From the NCBI GenBank assembly GCA_900763705.1, contig CAAFLG010000059.1, forward strand, positions 1 to 31,214: 31,214 nt of DNA. Reading direction: 5' to 3'. This DNA comes from an uncultured Oscillospiraceae bacterium (lineage in GTDB: Bacteria > Bacillota > Clostridia > Oscillospirales > Oscillospiraceae). The first letter of the stretch is position 1, and each line of letters begins with the position of its first letter. Below the pieces are notes generated by a model. That model searched no databases, was not told the origin of the DNA, and saw only the letters and a program-made list of their open reading frames with translations. Positions 7,758 through 15,555 of the stretch are shown here, one piece after another. Position numbers and translations under genes: made by a program.

Positions 7758-8693
7758 TCACTCCCTCTGCAAGCACAGCTCACTCGCCTCTCCGCTCTCG
7801 CCGAAGCGGCGCGTACATTCGATCACGCGGAATCGCCCGCTCACGCCGACTTTTGTCTCGCTCACCTGTGCTATGTCGCCGGGGGCGGCGGAAAACTTTC
7901 CCGCAATGGTCACGCGCAGCGTCTCCGCCCCCTCCTTCGATTTTCTGATCTGATACTCGCCCGTGCAGCGCATCGCCTGCGCGCCGCTTTTCGCCGGCAC
8001 ATAGAAGACCCTGCGGCTCGTGCCGCCGCGCGCGCAGAAGGCAGCGTTTTTCACGCTCCGGCGCACGCCCGCCTTTTTGTCCACCACCAGCGCCTCGGCG
8101 ATCACGCCGTAGCGCCTGTCGCAATAGGCAAGCGCCGTCACGCTCGTCTGCGCGTCGATCGTCACGCCCGCGCCTTTGTGCGTCCGTCTGAGCTCCAATG
8201 TCCCCATTTTGTCAAAATACGGCTCAATGCCCCCGTGCAGCGCCGCAAAATCGTGCAGCACCTTCCACTGGCTTGACCCGTTCGCCACGCGGTAGCGCGG
8301 CGCCGCCGCCTCGTCATAGCCCGCGCAGAGGATGCCGTACGGCGTCACATGGTTTTTGAGGATCTCCCCCATCGTCGCCCGCTCATAGCTCACCGCTTCA
8401 GCCTCGTTGTCGAGCAGGAGCGCGGCCATGCCGCGCCCGCTCAGCTCCAGCTGCATCCCCTTTTCATCGCACGTCACATTCGTCTCGTCGATCACGCCCG
8501 CAAACTCCGTTGCGCCGTCCTCCCGCGCGCGAAAGCGCACCGCGCGGCGCAGCGTCTCCGCCATTGCCGGGTCATAGGGACACCTGAGTGAAAAGCTGTC
8601 GCACGGCACGCTGCCCGTGTAGGAAAACTCCCATCGCAGCAGCGTCGGCAGCTCATACTGCGCGCCGTCACAGGTCGTGATATACCCCTTCAT
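7758..8693 (-). CDS. Baseplate hub protein (XkdQ-like, gp27/gpD type)
   Basis: 311 residues from the ATG at 8693, whose A and T overlap the preceding stop (TGATG). A longer frame to 8804 is rejected because it runs back into the LysM gene without a ribosome binding site. The N-terminus (MKGYITTCDGAQYELP) and segments such as DSFSLRCPYD, FAGVIDETNVTCDEKG and GDIAQVSETKVG are typical of XkdQ and gpD-like hub proteins that form the channel below the tube and hold the spike. Order matches PBSX xkdP-xkdQ. Confidence 0.8.
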   Translation of the reverse strand: MKGYITTCDGAQYELPTLLRWEFSYTGSVPCDSFSLRCPYDPAMAETLRRAVRFRAREDGATEFAGVIDETNVTCDEKGMQLELSGRGMAALLLDNEAEAVSYERATMGEILKNHVTPYGILCAGYDEAAAPRYRVANGSSQWKVLHDFAALHGGIEPYFDKMGTLELRRTHKGAGVTIDAQTSVTALAYCDRRYGVIAEALVVDKKAGVRRSVKNAAFCARGGTSRRVFYVPAKSGAQAMRCTGEYQIRKSKEGAETLRVTIAGKFSAAPGDIAQVSETKVGVSGRFRVIECTRRFGESGEASELCLQRE

Positions 8694-9259
8694 CACGGCA
8701 GGATCACCCGCTCTCCCACCGCGATAAGATTCGGGTTTCTGATCTGCGGATTCGCCTTCAGAAGCGCCGCAAGCGTCACGCCGCGCGCATTTGCAATGCC
8801 CCACAGCGTATCCCCGCGATGCACCGTATGGACCGCGCCGCCTGTCGTTCCTTTCGCGCTTCTCCCGCTGCCGCCCGCCTCATCCACACGGATGAGCGAC
8901 GCGTCGAGCGGGCTCGTCTCCCAGAAGGCAAAGCGATAGCGCACATAGTTCTCAAGCGGCTGCTGGGCAAGCTCGAGCGACACAAAATATGCCTGCGCCG
9001 CCTGCCACACCGGATGGATCAGCAGTCCCGCGCCGCCCTGATAGAAGACCGACGCCAGCTTTTTGAACTCATCATAGGCGCCCTTCCCCGCAAAGACGCC
9101 CTCGCCCTCCATCACACGGTAGCTCAGCCCCAGATCCTGCATCCCGTAGCGCCCGAAGGGCACCTTCGCCACCGCCACACGCCGCTGAAAGCGGATGGTA
9201 TATGTCTCCGGATTGTGCGGCCACACATAGTCCTTGTATCGCATCGGTGCAAGGTTCAT
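8693..9259 (-). CDS. LysM-containing baseplate protein (XkdP-like)
   Basis: 188 residues. The N-terminal ~125 residues form a phage-specific domain (YVWPHNPETYTIRF; VAVAKVPFGRYGMQDLG). A Gly/Ser linker leads to one C-terminal LysM domain at about 143-187 (HRGDTLWGIANARGVTLAALL; IAVGERVILP). XkdP and T4 gp53-like proteins share this layout, in which LysM may touch peptidoglycan or the baseplate interior. It lies between the tape-measure-slot gene and the hub. With no fibre gene in the cluster, this is one of the few proteins that could contact the target envelope. Confidence 0.85.
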   Translation of the reverse strand: MNLAPMRYKDYVWPHNPETYTIRFQRRVAVAKVPFGRYGMQDLGLSYRVMEGEGVFAGKGAYDEFKKLASVFYQGGAGLLIHPVWQAAQAYFVSLELAQQPLENYVRYRFAFWETSPLDASLIRVDEAGGSGRSAKGTTGGAVHTVHRGDTLWGIANARGVTLAALLKANPQIRNPNLIAVGERVILP

Positions 9260-9276
9260 TCTTCTCTCGTCCTCTC

Positions 9277-9816
9277 TCAGTAGAATAAAAAGCCGCCGTC
9301 ATAGCGCCGCGCATCGCGCTCGAGGCTCTGCGAAAAGGCTTCCGTCTCCCGCATCTCCCGCTCCCGCGAGAGCGCGAAGGCGTCCCGCTCTCTCACCGCG
9401 GCAATGCCCGCCGCGGCGGTCATGTCCTTCCCCAGCTCCTGCCGGAGCCATACCGCCGCGCTCTCGCCGCCGTGCGCCCCGCTCTTTTCCCTCAGAGGGG
9501 CAGCCGCGTGCGCCGTCATGCCCACCGGCACTGCGCGCCCCTCCGCTTCCTCCCGCGCAGATGAGGGCGCGTCTGGTGCGCCGCGCAGTTTTTGCATTGC
9601 CCGCGCCGCCGCGCTCCCCGTTTCCCCGTCCGCCGCGTTCTCCTTGCGTTCAGTCCGCACCGGCGCCGCTTCTTCCCCGGCGTCCGCCGTGTCGCCGTTC
9701 GTTCCCGCCGCGCCGACGTTTTTCGCCGCCGGGCGGGACAGGCGCTCTCTGAGCGCCTTCTCCCGCTCGCGCCACAGCTCCGCGCCGCGCAAGAGCACCC
9801 ACTCAATGTAGTTCAA
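9277..9816 (-). CDS. Unrecognised 179-residue protein in the tape-measure position
   Basis: The gene overlaps the chaperone stop codon (ATGA) and precedes the LysM gene, exactly where contractile phages carry the tape measure protein (XkdO in PBSX, usually well over 600 residues). This protein has only 179 residues, is very rich in Ala, Glu, Arg and Gly, and has a predicted helical N-terminus (ELWREREKALRERL), a low-complexity middle and a helical C-terminus (ALSREREMRETEAFSQSLER). No transmembrane segment or peptidase motif is seen. It is either a drastically shortened tape measure or an unrelated protein; I found no larger frame nearby that could encode a normal one. Confidence 0.7.
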   Translation of the reverse strand: MNYIEWVLLRGAELWREREKALRERLSRPAAKNVGAAGTNGDTADAGEEAAPVRTERKENAADGETGSAAARAMQKLRGAPDAPSSAREEAEGRAVPVGMTAHAAAPLREKSGAHGGESAAVWLRQELGKDMTAAAGIAAVRERDAFALSREREMRETEAFSQSLERDARRYDGGFLFY

Positions 9817-10148
9817 GCCTTTCTCCCCTCCTTCATGCGCAGGTAGCGCGCCATGTCAAAGCCCGCGTTGTCCCCGCCCGCCGTATCGGCGAGCAGCTCT
9901 CCGCAGACGCTGCACCGCGCCTCCTCCGCGCGCTGCCTGCACGCAGGACACATCCGCTCCAGCGCTTCCTCCCGGTCGAGCAGCTCGTGCATCAGGCAGT
10001 AGAGGTAGTCTCCGTCCGTCATCTCCTGCGCTCTTTTTTCGCTTGGCAGCGCCCCGGCATATCGGAGCACGCGCCATTTCAGCCGCTCGTAGGGCGCGTG
10101 CTCCAGGCTTTTTTTAGTGCTTCCACCCGCTCGCGCTCGTCCTCGCAC
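9813..10148 (-). CDS. Tail assembly chaperone extension, made by -1 frameshift from the upstream gene
   Basis: This frame has no ribosome binding site and would need a GTG at 10148 inside the upstream gene. A -1 slip at 10109-10115 fuses codons from AGC (10109) onwards, 98 residues, to the upstream chaperone frame. The extension carries a four-Cys zinc-ribbon-like pattern (CPACRQRAEEARCSVCGE) and ends in FDMARYLRMKEG. This is the same layout as gpG/gpGT in lambda and its analogues in contractile phages, where the minor fusion product recruits the tape measure to tube subunits. The fused protein would be about 216 residues. Confidence 0.82.
   Translation of the reverse strand: MRGRARAGGSTKKSLEHAPYERLKWRVLRYAGALPSEKRAQEMTDGDYLYCLMHELLDREEALERMCPACRQRAEEARCSVCGELLADTAGGDNAGFDMARYLRMKEGRKA
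10064..10115 (-). promoter_or_regulatory. Programmed -1 ribosomal frameshift signal (slippery heptamer plus stem-loop)
   Basis: On the minus strand the upstream frame reads CTA AAA AAA GCC, giving the classical slippery heptamer A AAA AAA (10115-10109). Four nucleotides later starts a perfect 12-bp stem, GGAGCACGCGCC (10104-10093) with GGCGCGTGCTCC (10075-10064), with a 17-nt loop that contains the upstream gene's UGA stop. Slippage by -1 continues as AAA AGC into the downstream frame. Confidence 0.88.
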
Positions 10149-10462
10149 GAGGGGTTGCCCGCCCCGTCGAGCAGTGCATAGCGCGATACGAGCGCGTTGA
10201 TCTCGCCGATGCTCAGCGCATTTTCAACGTCCTCCGCGTTCGCAAAGACCGCTTCGCCGTTCTCCGTCAGACACTTTTTCAAAAGTGCCGCGTTCGCGCG
10301 CAGCGCGCGCTCTTCCTCGTCGGCACAGTCGAGCTGCGCGATCTCGCGCCGCAGCGCGAGCGTCTCGCGGGCCGAAAGCAGCCGCATCGCGCACGTTCTC
10401 TCCCCGATGCGCACCGTCTTCTCCCGCTCGCGCCCGAGAAAGCTCAAAAGCGCTTCGTCCAT
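10079..10462 (-). CDS. Tail assembly chaperone (XkdN-like), zero-frame product
   Basis: 127 residues. The protein is mostly helical and acidic/basic, with the pattern of XkdN/gpG-like chaperones (TCAMRLLSARETLALRREIAQ; EVFANAEDVENALSIGEINALVSRY resembles their C-terminal half). It begins one base into the tube gene's stop (TGATG) and ends in the loop of the frameshift hairpin, 29 nt after the slippery site. Most ribosomes should end here and a minority make the fusion with the next frame. Position between tube and tape-measure slot is diagnostic. Confidence 0.82.
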   Translation of the reverse strand: MDEALLSFLGREREKTVRIGERTCAMRLLSARETLALRREIAQLDCADEEERALRANAALLKKCLTENGEAVFANAEDVENALSIGEINALVSRYALLDGAGNPSCEDERERVEALKKAWSTRPTSG

Positions 10463-10854
10463 CAGCTTGTGATCTCCATGCGCTTGCGCGCGATGATCGT
10501 CACCTTCTCTGCAGCAGGGTCGCCGAGCTTGCCCGCCTCTTCAATGCTGCTCCAGCGGCACTGCGAGTAGATGATGCGCTTATCGGGCTTGCAGATCACG
10601 AGCGAAAAGTCGTTCAGCTCGTAAAAGTTGATGCCGTCGCCGATGGCCTCGTCCGTCGCGTACAGGCGGCTGAGCTCCAGCGTGTACTTGTTCGCGCCTG
10701 CGATCGTCGCCACCGGCTCGTTTTCGCCAAAGGCCTCGATCTCGCGGCTCGTGCGGGTGGCCTTGGTCGTGTAGCTCTGCACCACCGCAACCTTTTTGCC
10801 GTCCACCTCCAGATAGATGTCGCTGCTCAGGGGTAAGACCGTATTTGCCATCAT
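10462..10854 (-). CDS. Contractile tail tube protein (XkdM-like)
   Basis: 130 residues with tube-fold features: SSDIYLEVDGKKVAVVQSYT at the start, a beta-hairpin region with SREIEAFGENEPVATIAG and KYTLELSRLYA, and the end EKVTIIARKRMEI. These resemble XkdM, the inner tube of PBSX-type tails. A GGAGG site lies 4 nt before the first ATG (10854) and 7 nt before the second (10851); the second may be the real start, changing one residue. Directly follows the sheath gene, as in all contractile modules. Confidence 0.9.
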   Translation of the reverse strand: MMANTVLPLSSDIYLEVDGKKVAVVQSYTTKATRTSREIEAFGENEPVATIAGANKYTLELSRLYATDEAIGDGINFYELNDFSLVICKPDKRIIYSQCRWSSIEEAGKLGDPAAEKVTIIARKRMEITS

Positions 10855-10863
10855 TTTCCCTCC

Positions 10864-11937
10864 TTACACCGTGATGTGCGCCGTCAGATAGATGCGGTTC
10901 AGCCCGTGCGCCACCGTGAAGCTGAACTCCACCTGGCACACCGTCGGGTCGCTCGCAAGCGCGCTCACCAGCACCTCGCCGTAGCTGTCCACGATCTCGC
11001 GGTTTTTCATTTCCTCCAGCTCGAGCACCACCTGCGAGCGGATCGCGCCGCGGCTCTGGGCCGTATTCTTGCTGCGGGCAAAGCGTGCGCGCAGCGCATT
11101 GCGGATCGTCGGGATGACCTCGTCGGCGATCAGGATCGTCGTCAGCTCGCGCCACGTTGTGTCCGCCGCGCCACCGCTCGTTGTCTTCGTCGTGATGCCG
11201 CGCACCGGCGAGCACACACCGCCCACGCACTCGATGGGCGTCACGCCGCCGCGCACGAGCTGGTCGATCTCGTTGTCGCCGAGGCGCTTGCTCACGCCGG
11301 CGGCGCCGGAAAGCGCCGCACCGTTGATGGGAACGGACGCATCGCTGCTCTGCGCGATCGCGCCCGCCACCGCCGCGGCCGCAAACACCGCGCTCGCCTC
11401 TGTGCCGCCATCCAGCATGATATCCGGCCCCACCAGCACCACGCGCTCACTGTTGAGCTTCTTCGCGTGCTCCGTCATCTGCGTCACGCTCTCCTTCGCG
11501 CCGCCCACGACCGCAATGCGCTCGCGGCGCGTCTTCGATGCGTTCTCCACGCTTTCCTTGAGGCTCTGGTGCACCTCGGCCGACGCGCTGTCGCACACCA
11601 CGATGCCAACATCTTCCTCCTCATCGAGCGCCGCAAACGCGCTCGCGTAATCCGCCGCGCCGTCCGTACCCTTGCCAACGGCCACCGCCTTCACCGCGCC
11701 CGCACCGTTCAAAAAGAGCATCTTCAGCAGCGCGCTCATGCCATGTACGCCGCCTTCGTCCTCGCCGAATGTGCTCTTGCCCTCCTCATAGGAGGTGATG
11801 AGGCACACCTTGTTTGCTTCCCCCTTCGCCGCGACCGCCGCCGCGCCGATGGTCTTCGCCGCCGCACGTGCGCTTACCACGCTCGATGCGTCGTAGGACG
11901 AATACACGCCCGGCCGCTCATGGATCGTACTATTCAC
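10864..11937 (-). CDS. Contractile tail sheath protein (XkdK-like)
   Basis: 357 residues from a GTG start at 11937 that overlaps the preceding gene by 8 nt. The N-terminal RPGVYSSYDASSV, the segment TTWRELTTILIADEVIPTIRN, and the C-terminal EFSFTVAHGLNRIYLTAHI are hallmarks of phage tail sheath proteins; the C-terminal strand is the one that links neighbouring subunits during contraction. The central VGIVVCDSASAEVH and ERIAVVGGAKE belong to the protease-resistant domain. It is at the short end of the family's range. Its presence shows the particle is of the contractile (myovirus-like) type. Confidence 0.95.
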   Translation of the reverse strand: MNSTIHERPGVYSSYDASSVVSARAAAKTIGAAAVAAKGEANKVCLITSYEEGKSTFGEDEGGVHGMSALLKMLFLNGAGAVKAVAVGKGTDGAADYASAFAALDEEEDVGIVVCDSASAEVHQSLKESVENASKTRRERIAVVGGAKESVTQMTEHAKKLNSERVVLVGPDIMLDGGTEASAVFAAAAVAGAIAQSSDASVPINGAALSGAAGVSKRLGDNEIDQLVRGGVTPIECVGGVCSPVRGITTKTTSGGAADTTWRELTTILIADEVIPTIRNALRARFARSKNTAQSRGAIRSQVVLELEEMKNREIVDSYGEVLVSALASDPTVCQVEFSFTVAHGLNRIYLTAHITV

Positions 11938-12439
11938 GTTCTTTCACCGTGCCTTTCAAAACAAAATCGGTAAATACCGTCTCATCCTCCGCCATCTCGC
12001 AGAGGAAATACGCCTCGTATGCCGCGCTTGCGCGCAGGCGGAACATTCCCGTCACCTTGTCCCACTCCGTCTGTCCAAGGTGCAGCTCGCGCAGCTTAAG
12101 CCCCTCCGGCAGCGCCGTCATCAGTGCCTGCATTACGCGCTCCGCCGCCTCCTCGCAGCCGTCCGCGCCAAGAGCGCGCGGTGCGAAAACGTCCATTGAA
12201 AGCTTGAGCGCCATTCGCCTGCCGTACACCTCGCGCACCTCCTGTGTCCCCTCGTCCGTCCGCCGCCCGAGGTATTCAAGCCCGCCGCCAGGCTCGATGA
12301 CCGTTTCCCGCACGCCGACTGCCGTCACGGCGCTCTCGCTCATTTTGAATTTCTCCGCGCTGTAGCTCTCCTCCGCCGCGCCGCCCGCAGCGGCGATGGC
12401 CGCCGCCACCGCGCGCTTGACCTGCTTCACCGCCGTCAT
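11930..12439 (-). CDS. Head-tail connector / tail completion protein
   Basis: 169 residues from the ATG at 12439, which overlaps the preceding stop (ATGA) and has GGAGG 7 nt upstream; a longer frame to 12598 lacks such support. The protein begins with an Ala-rich helix (TAVKQVKRAVAAAIAAAGG), then a beta-rich body with SESAVTAVGVRETVIEPGGG and LSMDVFAPRA. By position, just before the sheath, it corresponds to the XkdI/XkdJ region of PBSX, whose products complete the tail top or join it to the head. The exact role is inferred from order. Confidence 0.65.
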   Translation of the reverse strand: MTAVKQVKRAVAAAIAAAGGAAEESYSAEKFKMSESAVTAVGVRETVIEPGGGLEYLGRRTDEGTQEVREVYGRRMALKLSMDVFAPRALGADGCEEAAERVMQALMTALPEGLKLRELHLGQTEWDKVTGMFRLRASAAYEAYFLCEMAEDETVFTDFVLKGTVKERE

Positions 12440-12759
12440 GTGCTCGCCTCCTCCGGATGCAGGATCGCCCAGTAATAGACGATCTCCTCGCCCGCATAGA
12501 ACGGCGCAGCCCTGCGCACGATGTACTGTTTTTCCCCGCAAACCACGCGGTCGCCCGTCTCGATCCTGACCTCCGCCGGCCCGAGATAACGCCAGCACTG
12601 CTCGCTCACCGCGCCCAGCACCGTCACGGAAAACGGCTCTTCGCCGCTCTCGCGCCGCAGCGGCTGGACAAAAGCCTTCGTTTGCACCGCGTTTTCCCCG
12701 CGGCGCACCTCCGTGCTCATCCCATAGCGCTCAAACGCTTCGCTCAGCATCTTTTTCAT
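12436..12759 (-). CDS. Head-tail joining protein (head completion type)
   Basis: 107 residues starting MKKMLSEAFERYG at 12759; the ATG overlaps the preceding stop (ATGA). The longer frame to 12831 is rejected. The later part, IETGDRVVCGEKQYIVRRAAPFY and YYWAILHPE, has the beta-barrel texture of small head-tail stoppers and XkdH-like proteins. Position between the adaptor and the tail completion gene supports this; no catalytic motif is expected. Confidence 0.65.
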   Translation of the reverse strand: MKKMLSEAFERYGMSTEVRRGENAVQTKAFVQPLRRESGEEPFSVTVLGAVSEQCWRYLGPAEVRIETGDRVVCGEKQYIVRRAAPFYAGEEIVYYWAILHPEEAST

Positions 12760-13136
12760 CCCTGCACCCCGAAAAAGCAGAATGAGCCGTCCTTTGTATA
12801 GGGCTGCATCAGCATCCGCGCCTGCTCGCACAGCGCCTCAAGCCGCCTGCCGCTCTCGCCCGCGGAGCGCTTCGTCACCGTCAGGTCACCTGCGCGCAGG
12901 GAGGATAGCTCCTCCCCGCCCGCTCTCGCGCCCTCCAGCGCCGCCGCCGCCAAAAATGCCGCCGCGCAGATAAACGCGCTCGCGCATGCCTCCTTGGAAA
13001 CGCCGTCTCTCAGCCGCTTTTCAAGTGCCTCCTCCTGCGCCGCGCACAGCATCGCGAGCGTTTCCTGCTCGCTCTCGTCTGCCTTTGTCATCGTGCGGGC
13101 GATCGCAAGGATCTGCCCGCTCATGCTCTCCGCCAT
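12756..13136 (-). CDS. Head-tail adaptor protein
   Basis: 126 residues, helical. The middle (CASAFICAAAFLAAAALEGARAGG) followed by LRAGDLTVTKRS and the end YTKDGSFCFFGVQG resembles the small adaptor proteins that bind under the portal in PBSX-like modules. It is the first gene after the capsid gene, 21 nt downstream, as is usual for gp6/gp15-like adaptors. The family assignment is by pattern and order. Confidence 0.65.
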   Translation of the reverse strand: MAESMSGQILAIARTMTKADESEQETLAMLCAAQEEALEKRLRDGVSKEACASAFICAAAFLAAAALEGARAGGEELSSLRAGDLTVTKRSAGESGRRLEALCEQARMLMQPYTKDGSFCFFGVQG

Positions 13137-13157
13137 TTTGCTTCCCCCCTTGCTCTT

Positions 13158-14189
13158 TTACTGCAAGGACAGCACCTTCGAGGCCTCCTGATAGGGCTTT
13201 GCAAAGCCGGAAATGCTCGTGATGGCCGCGCGCTCCAGCTGGCGGTCGATGAGCTTGTCGTACTCGACCATCACCTCGCTGCCGCAGATGCGCTCGAGCG
13301 CATAGTCCTTGTCAAGGCCGATGATCTTGCCCTCGGGCATCGCGCTCGTGCGCAGGAGCTTCGCGCCCAGCGGCGTTGCAAGCGTGCCCGTGCCCTGGAA
13401 GTTGAGCCCCGTCAGCGGGTTCTGGAATTCCTGCAGCTTGAGCATTTTCAGCATCATGTCGTTGCCCATCAGCAGCGTGTTCATCGTGTAGGGGTCGAAC
13501 TGCGACCAGAAGCCCAGCAGCGCATCATAGCTCAGCTCGCCCTTCGTGCCGCCGATCTTACCATCGCCGATCACAAAGCTGTCGGCAGCGTTGCCGTTGC
13601 CGTCGCCGTTCATCAGCACGTCGATGGCGTCCTTGAGGTGCATACGCGCGATGTACGCGCCGATCTGGCGCAGCGTCACGGAAAAGAGGTCGAGTCGCTG
13701 GAAGCGGATCGCCTCGTAGGACGCAACGAGCATTCTGCCGCGCTTGTGGAGCTTCACGAGATTTTCCTGCGTGCGGATGCTGGTCGTTGGGATGCTCGCG
13801 CCCTCTTCCACGCGCTTGAGCTCCTTGTCATCGTCCGTCGGAACAGACGCGATAGAGCGGTAGTCCATCCCGTCAAAGTTCGTCACCGTCGCGGTGATGT
13901 CGGGCAGAATATCGCTCTCCATGCCCTGGCGCACCACGCGGGAGACGAATTCCGGGAACAGCACGGACGATTCGCTCGTATGGAAAAACTTTTCCACCAT
14001 GTCGCTTCCCGCGCCCTTGACGTGGATGTCAAAGCGCTTGAGCTGGCGCTGAAATGCGTCCAGACCCTCGAGCGCCGTGCCCTTGTAGTTCTCGCTCGGG
14101 TCAAGGCTTTCGAGCACCTTCAGAAAGCTCTTGCCGCTTTGGCCGTACATGCCCTTTTCAAGTCTTACGTTTTCATACTGATATGCCAT
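13158..14189 (-). CDS. Major capsid protein (HK97-fold)
   Basis: 343 residues. A strong AAGGAGG site precedes the ATG, fitting very high expression. Segments such as FPEFVSRVVRQGMESDILPDI, KLHKRGRMLVASYEAIRFQ and DAIDVLMNGDGNGN follow the order of HK97-fold capsids (N-arm, E-loop/P-domain, A-domain), and the C-terminal half carries the MNTLLMGNDMMLKMLKLQEF and IIGLDKDYALERI stretches seen in XkdG-like proteins. The first ~85 residues could be a delta-like scaffold region, partly cleaved by the upstream protease; no cleavage site can be fixed by eye. Flanked by decoration and adaptor genes. Confidence 0.9.
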   Translation of the reverse strand: MAYQYENVRLEKGMYGQSGKSFLKVLESLDPSENYKGTALEGLDAFQRQLKRFDIHVKGAGSDMVEKFFHTSESSVLFPEFVSRVVRQGMESDILPDITATVTNFDGMDYRSIASVPTDDDKELKRVEEGASIPTTSIRTQENLVKLHKRGRMLVASYEAIRFQRLDLFSVTLRQIGAYIARMHLKDAIDVLMNGDGNGNAADSFVIGDGKIGGTKGELSYDALLGFWSQFDPYTMNTLLMGNDMMLKMLKLQEFQNPLTGLNFQGTGTLATPLGAKLLRTSAMPEGKIIGLDKDYALERICGSEVMVEYDKLIDRQLERAAITSISGFAKPYQEASKVLSLQ

Positions 14190-14204
14190 TGTCCCTTTTC
14201 CTCC

Positions 14205-14558
14205 TTAAAGCTTGATGACCACAGTCTTTTCCGCGCTGTCCACGTGCAGGATGAGATACTCTCTGCCCTTCGCCGCGTTCACGCTCACGCCGCCCGCGCC
14301 GTTGGCGGCAAGCTTTCCGTAGCCGACGGCCGGGGCCGCATCGCCGCTGTATTTCACCTTTGCAAGGCCGCCGAGCTGCACGCTGCAAGCCTTGCCGTCA
14401 CGTGCGATCGCGCGCACCACGCCGCAAAAGGCGTCCTCCGCGCCGCACTTTTCCGCCGTGTTCTCCGCACCGGTCTTGACCACCGTGTCCTCGCTCACGT
14501 CCGCGCCGCGCTTGAACGTCGCGCACCATTCGCCGATGCCCTGATAAGAAATGCTCAT
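14205..14558 (-). CDS. Putative capsid decoration / head-stabilising protein
   Basis: 117 residues, beta-rich and glycine-rich (FKRGADVSEDTVVKTGAEN; CSVQLGGLAKVKYSGDAAP; YLILHVDSAEKTVVIKL). The texture resembles small DUF2190-like or lambda gpD-like decoration proteins, which sit on the shell and resist internal DNA pressure. It lies between the protease and capsid genes, the usual place, and has an AGGAGG site 7 nt before its ATG. Function is inferred from position and fold texture. Confidence 0.7.
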   Translation of the reverse strand: MSISYQGIGEWCATFKRGADVSEDTVVKTGAENTAEKCGAEDAFCGVVRAIARDGKACSVQLGGLAKVKYSGDAAPAVGYGKLAANGAGGVSVNAAKGREYLILHVDSAEKTVVIKL

Positions 14559-14586
14559 AGAAGTTCCTCCTCAGTCTTCTTTTATT

Positions 14587-14609
14587 CCAAAAGCGCCGCC
14601 GCTTTTTGG
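14587..14609 (-). other. Hairpin between protease and decoration/capsid genes
   Basis: An imperfect inverted repeat (CCAAAA-GC ... GC-TTTTGG, read on either strand) lies in the 58-nt gap that is the widest gap within the structural operon. No T-tract follows it on the minus strand, so it is not a standard terminator. It could be an mRNA processing or stabilising element just upstream of the highly expressed decoration and capsid genes. Confidence 0.4.
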
Positions 14610-14616
14610 TCCCCTT

Positions 14617-15555
14617 TTATACGCGGAAGTCACTCTCGTCTTCCGCCGCCTTTGTCTTTTCGCCATACGCGAGCTGCGTGCGCAGCCCCAGCTTTTTCGC
14701 TGCGCGTGTGTGATAGATGCGCTCCATGGCCTTCAGCTCTTCCTCGTCGAGCTTTTCCAGCATCTTTTCAACCGTCTCGCCGTCCGCCTCCTGCTCCGCC
14801 ACCAGCATCCAGCGTTTCACCTCCCCGCGCAGCGCGCTCATGTAGCGCGCGCCGAGCGCCGCCTGTTTTTCAAGCGTCTCAAGCTCTTCAAGATTCGCGC
14901 GCGACCCGCGGCGCTTGACGAGCATCTTGAGCGTCCCCGCCTCTCCGCCGCCGCAGCGCTTCAAAACGCCCGCGCGCGGCTGCGCCGGAACGGCAACAAA
15001 GCTCCATTCATAGGCGTCCTGCGCCTCCGTCAGCTCCGCGCAGCAGAGCTTCCCGCCGTATCTCTCGCCCTTTCGGTGGGTGCATTTGCCCATCTCCTCG
15101 CCGCACACAGAGCACCTGCAATGCGCTACGCTGCACCCAACGCTCACCTCTTTTTTGATGCCGCCCTCGATTTCGGCGATCAGCGCGTCGTTCGCGCCGC
15201 CGCGCAGCATATAGGCGTAGCCCTTGAGATAGCAGCGCCCCTCGCCCGCGGAGCAAGCGCCCTCTTCCTCCACCACCTCCGTGCGGTAGATGCGCGCCGC
15301 CTGTCCCTTCGCGCTCCATTCATGGTCAAAAATGCCGCTTTTGCCCACAAACAGTTCGGCCAGCTCCTCAAGCGTTGCGCGCGGAAAGCGCTCGCCGTCC
15401 CGGTCCACCTCGTTGTCGCACAGGCGCACGGCAAAGGTGTATACCTCGTCCGCACCGAGCGCGCGTTTGGTAAAGGCGTTGATGGCAGCGAGTTCCTCGT
15501 TTGTCACTGCGCTGTTTTTCACTCCCCGGCTCTCTTTTTTCACTTCCATGTTCAT
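14617..15555 (-). CDS. Capsid maturation protease (XkdF-like) with helical C-terminal extension
   Basis: 312 residues. The N-terminal ~200 residues match XkdF-type serine proteases: RLCDNEVDRDGERFP, then a candidate catalytic His in GIFDHEWSAKG and Ser in KKEVSVGCSVAH. A Cys-rich loop after the Ser (CRCSVCGEEMGKC and GGKLCCAEL) could bind zinc and ends in YEWSFVAVPAQPRAGV. The last ~100 residues are highly charged and helical (ANLEELETLEKQAALG; KMLEKLDEEELKAMERIYH), resembling a fused scaffold. It overlaps the portal stop (ATGA) and precedes decoration and capsid genes, as expected for procapsid assembly. Confidence 0.8.
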   Translation of the reverse strand: MNMEVKKESRGVKNSAVTNEELAAINAFTKRALGADEVYTFAVRLCDNEVDRDGERFPRATLEELAELFVGKSGIFDHEWSAKGQAARIYRTEVVEEEGACSAGEGRCYLKGYAYMLRGGANDALIAEIEGGIKKEVSVGCSVAHCRCSVCGEEMGKCTHRKGERYGGKLCCAELTEAQDAYEWSFVAVPAQPRAGVLKRCGGGEAGTLKMLVKRRGSRANLEELETLEKQAALGARYMSALRGEVKRWMLVAEQEADGETVEKMLEKLDEEELKAMERIYHTRAAKKLGLRTQLAYGEKTKAAEDESDFRV

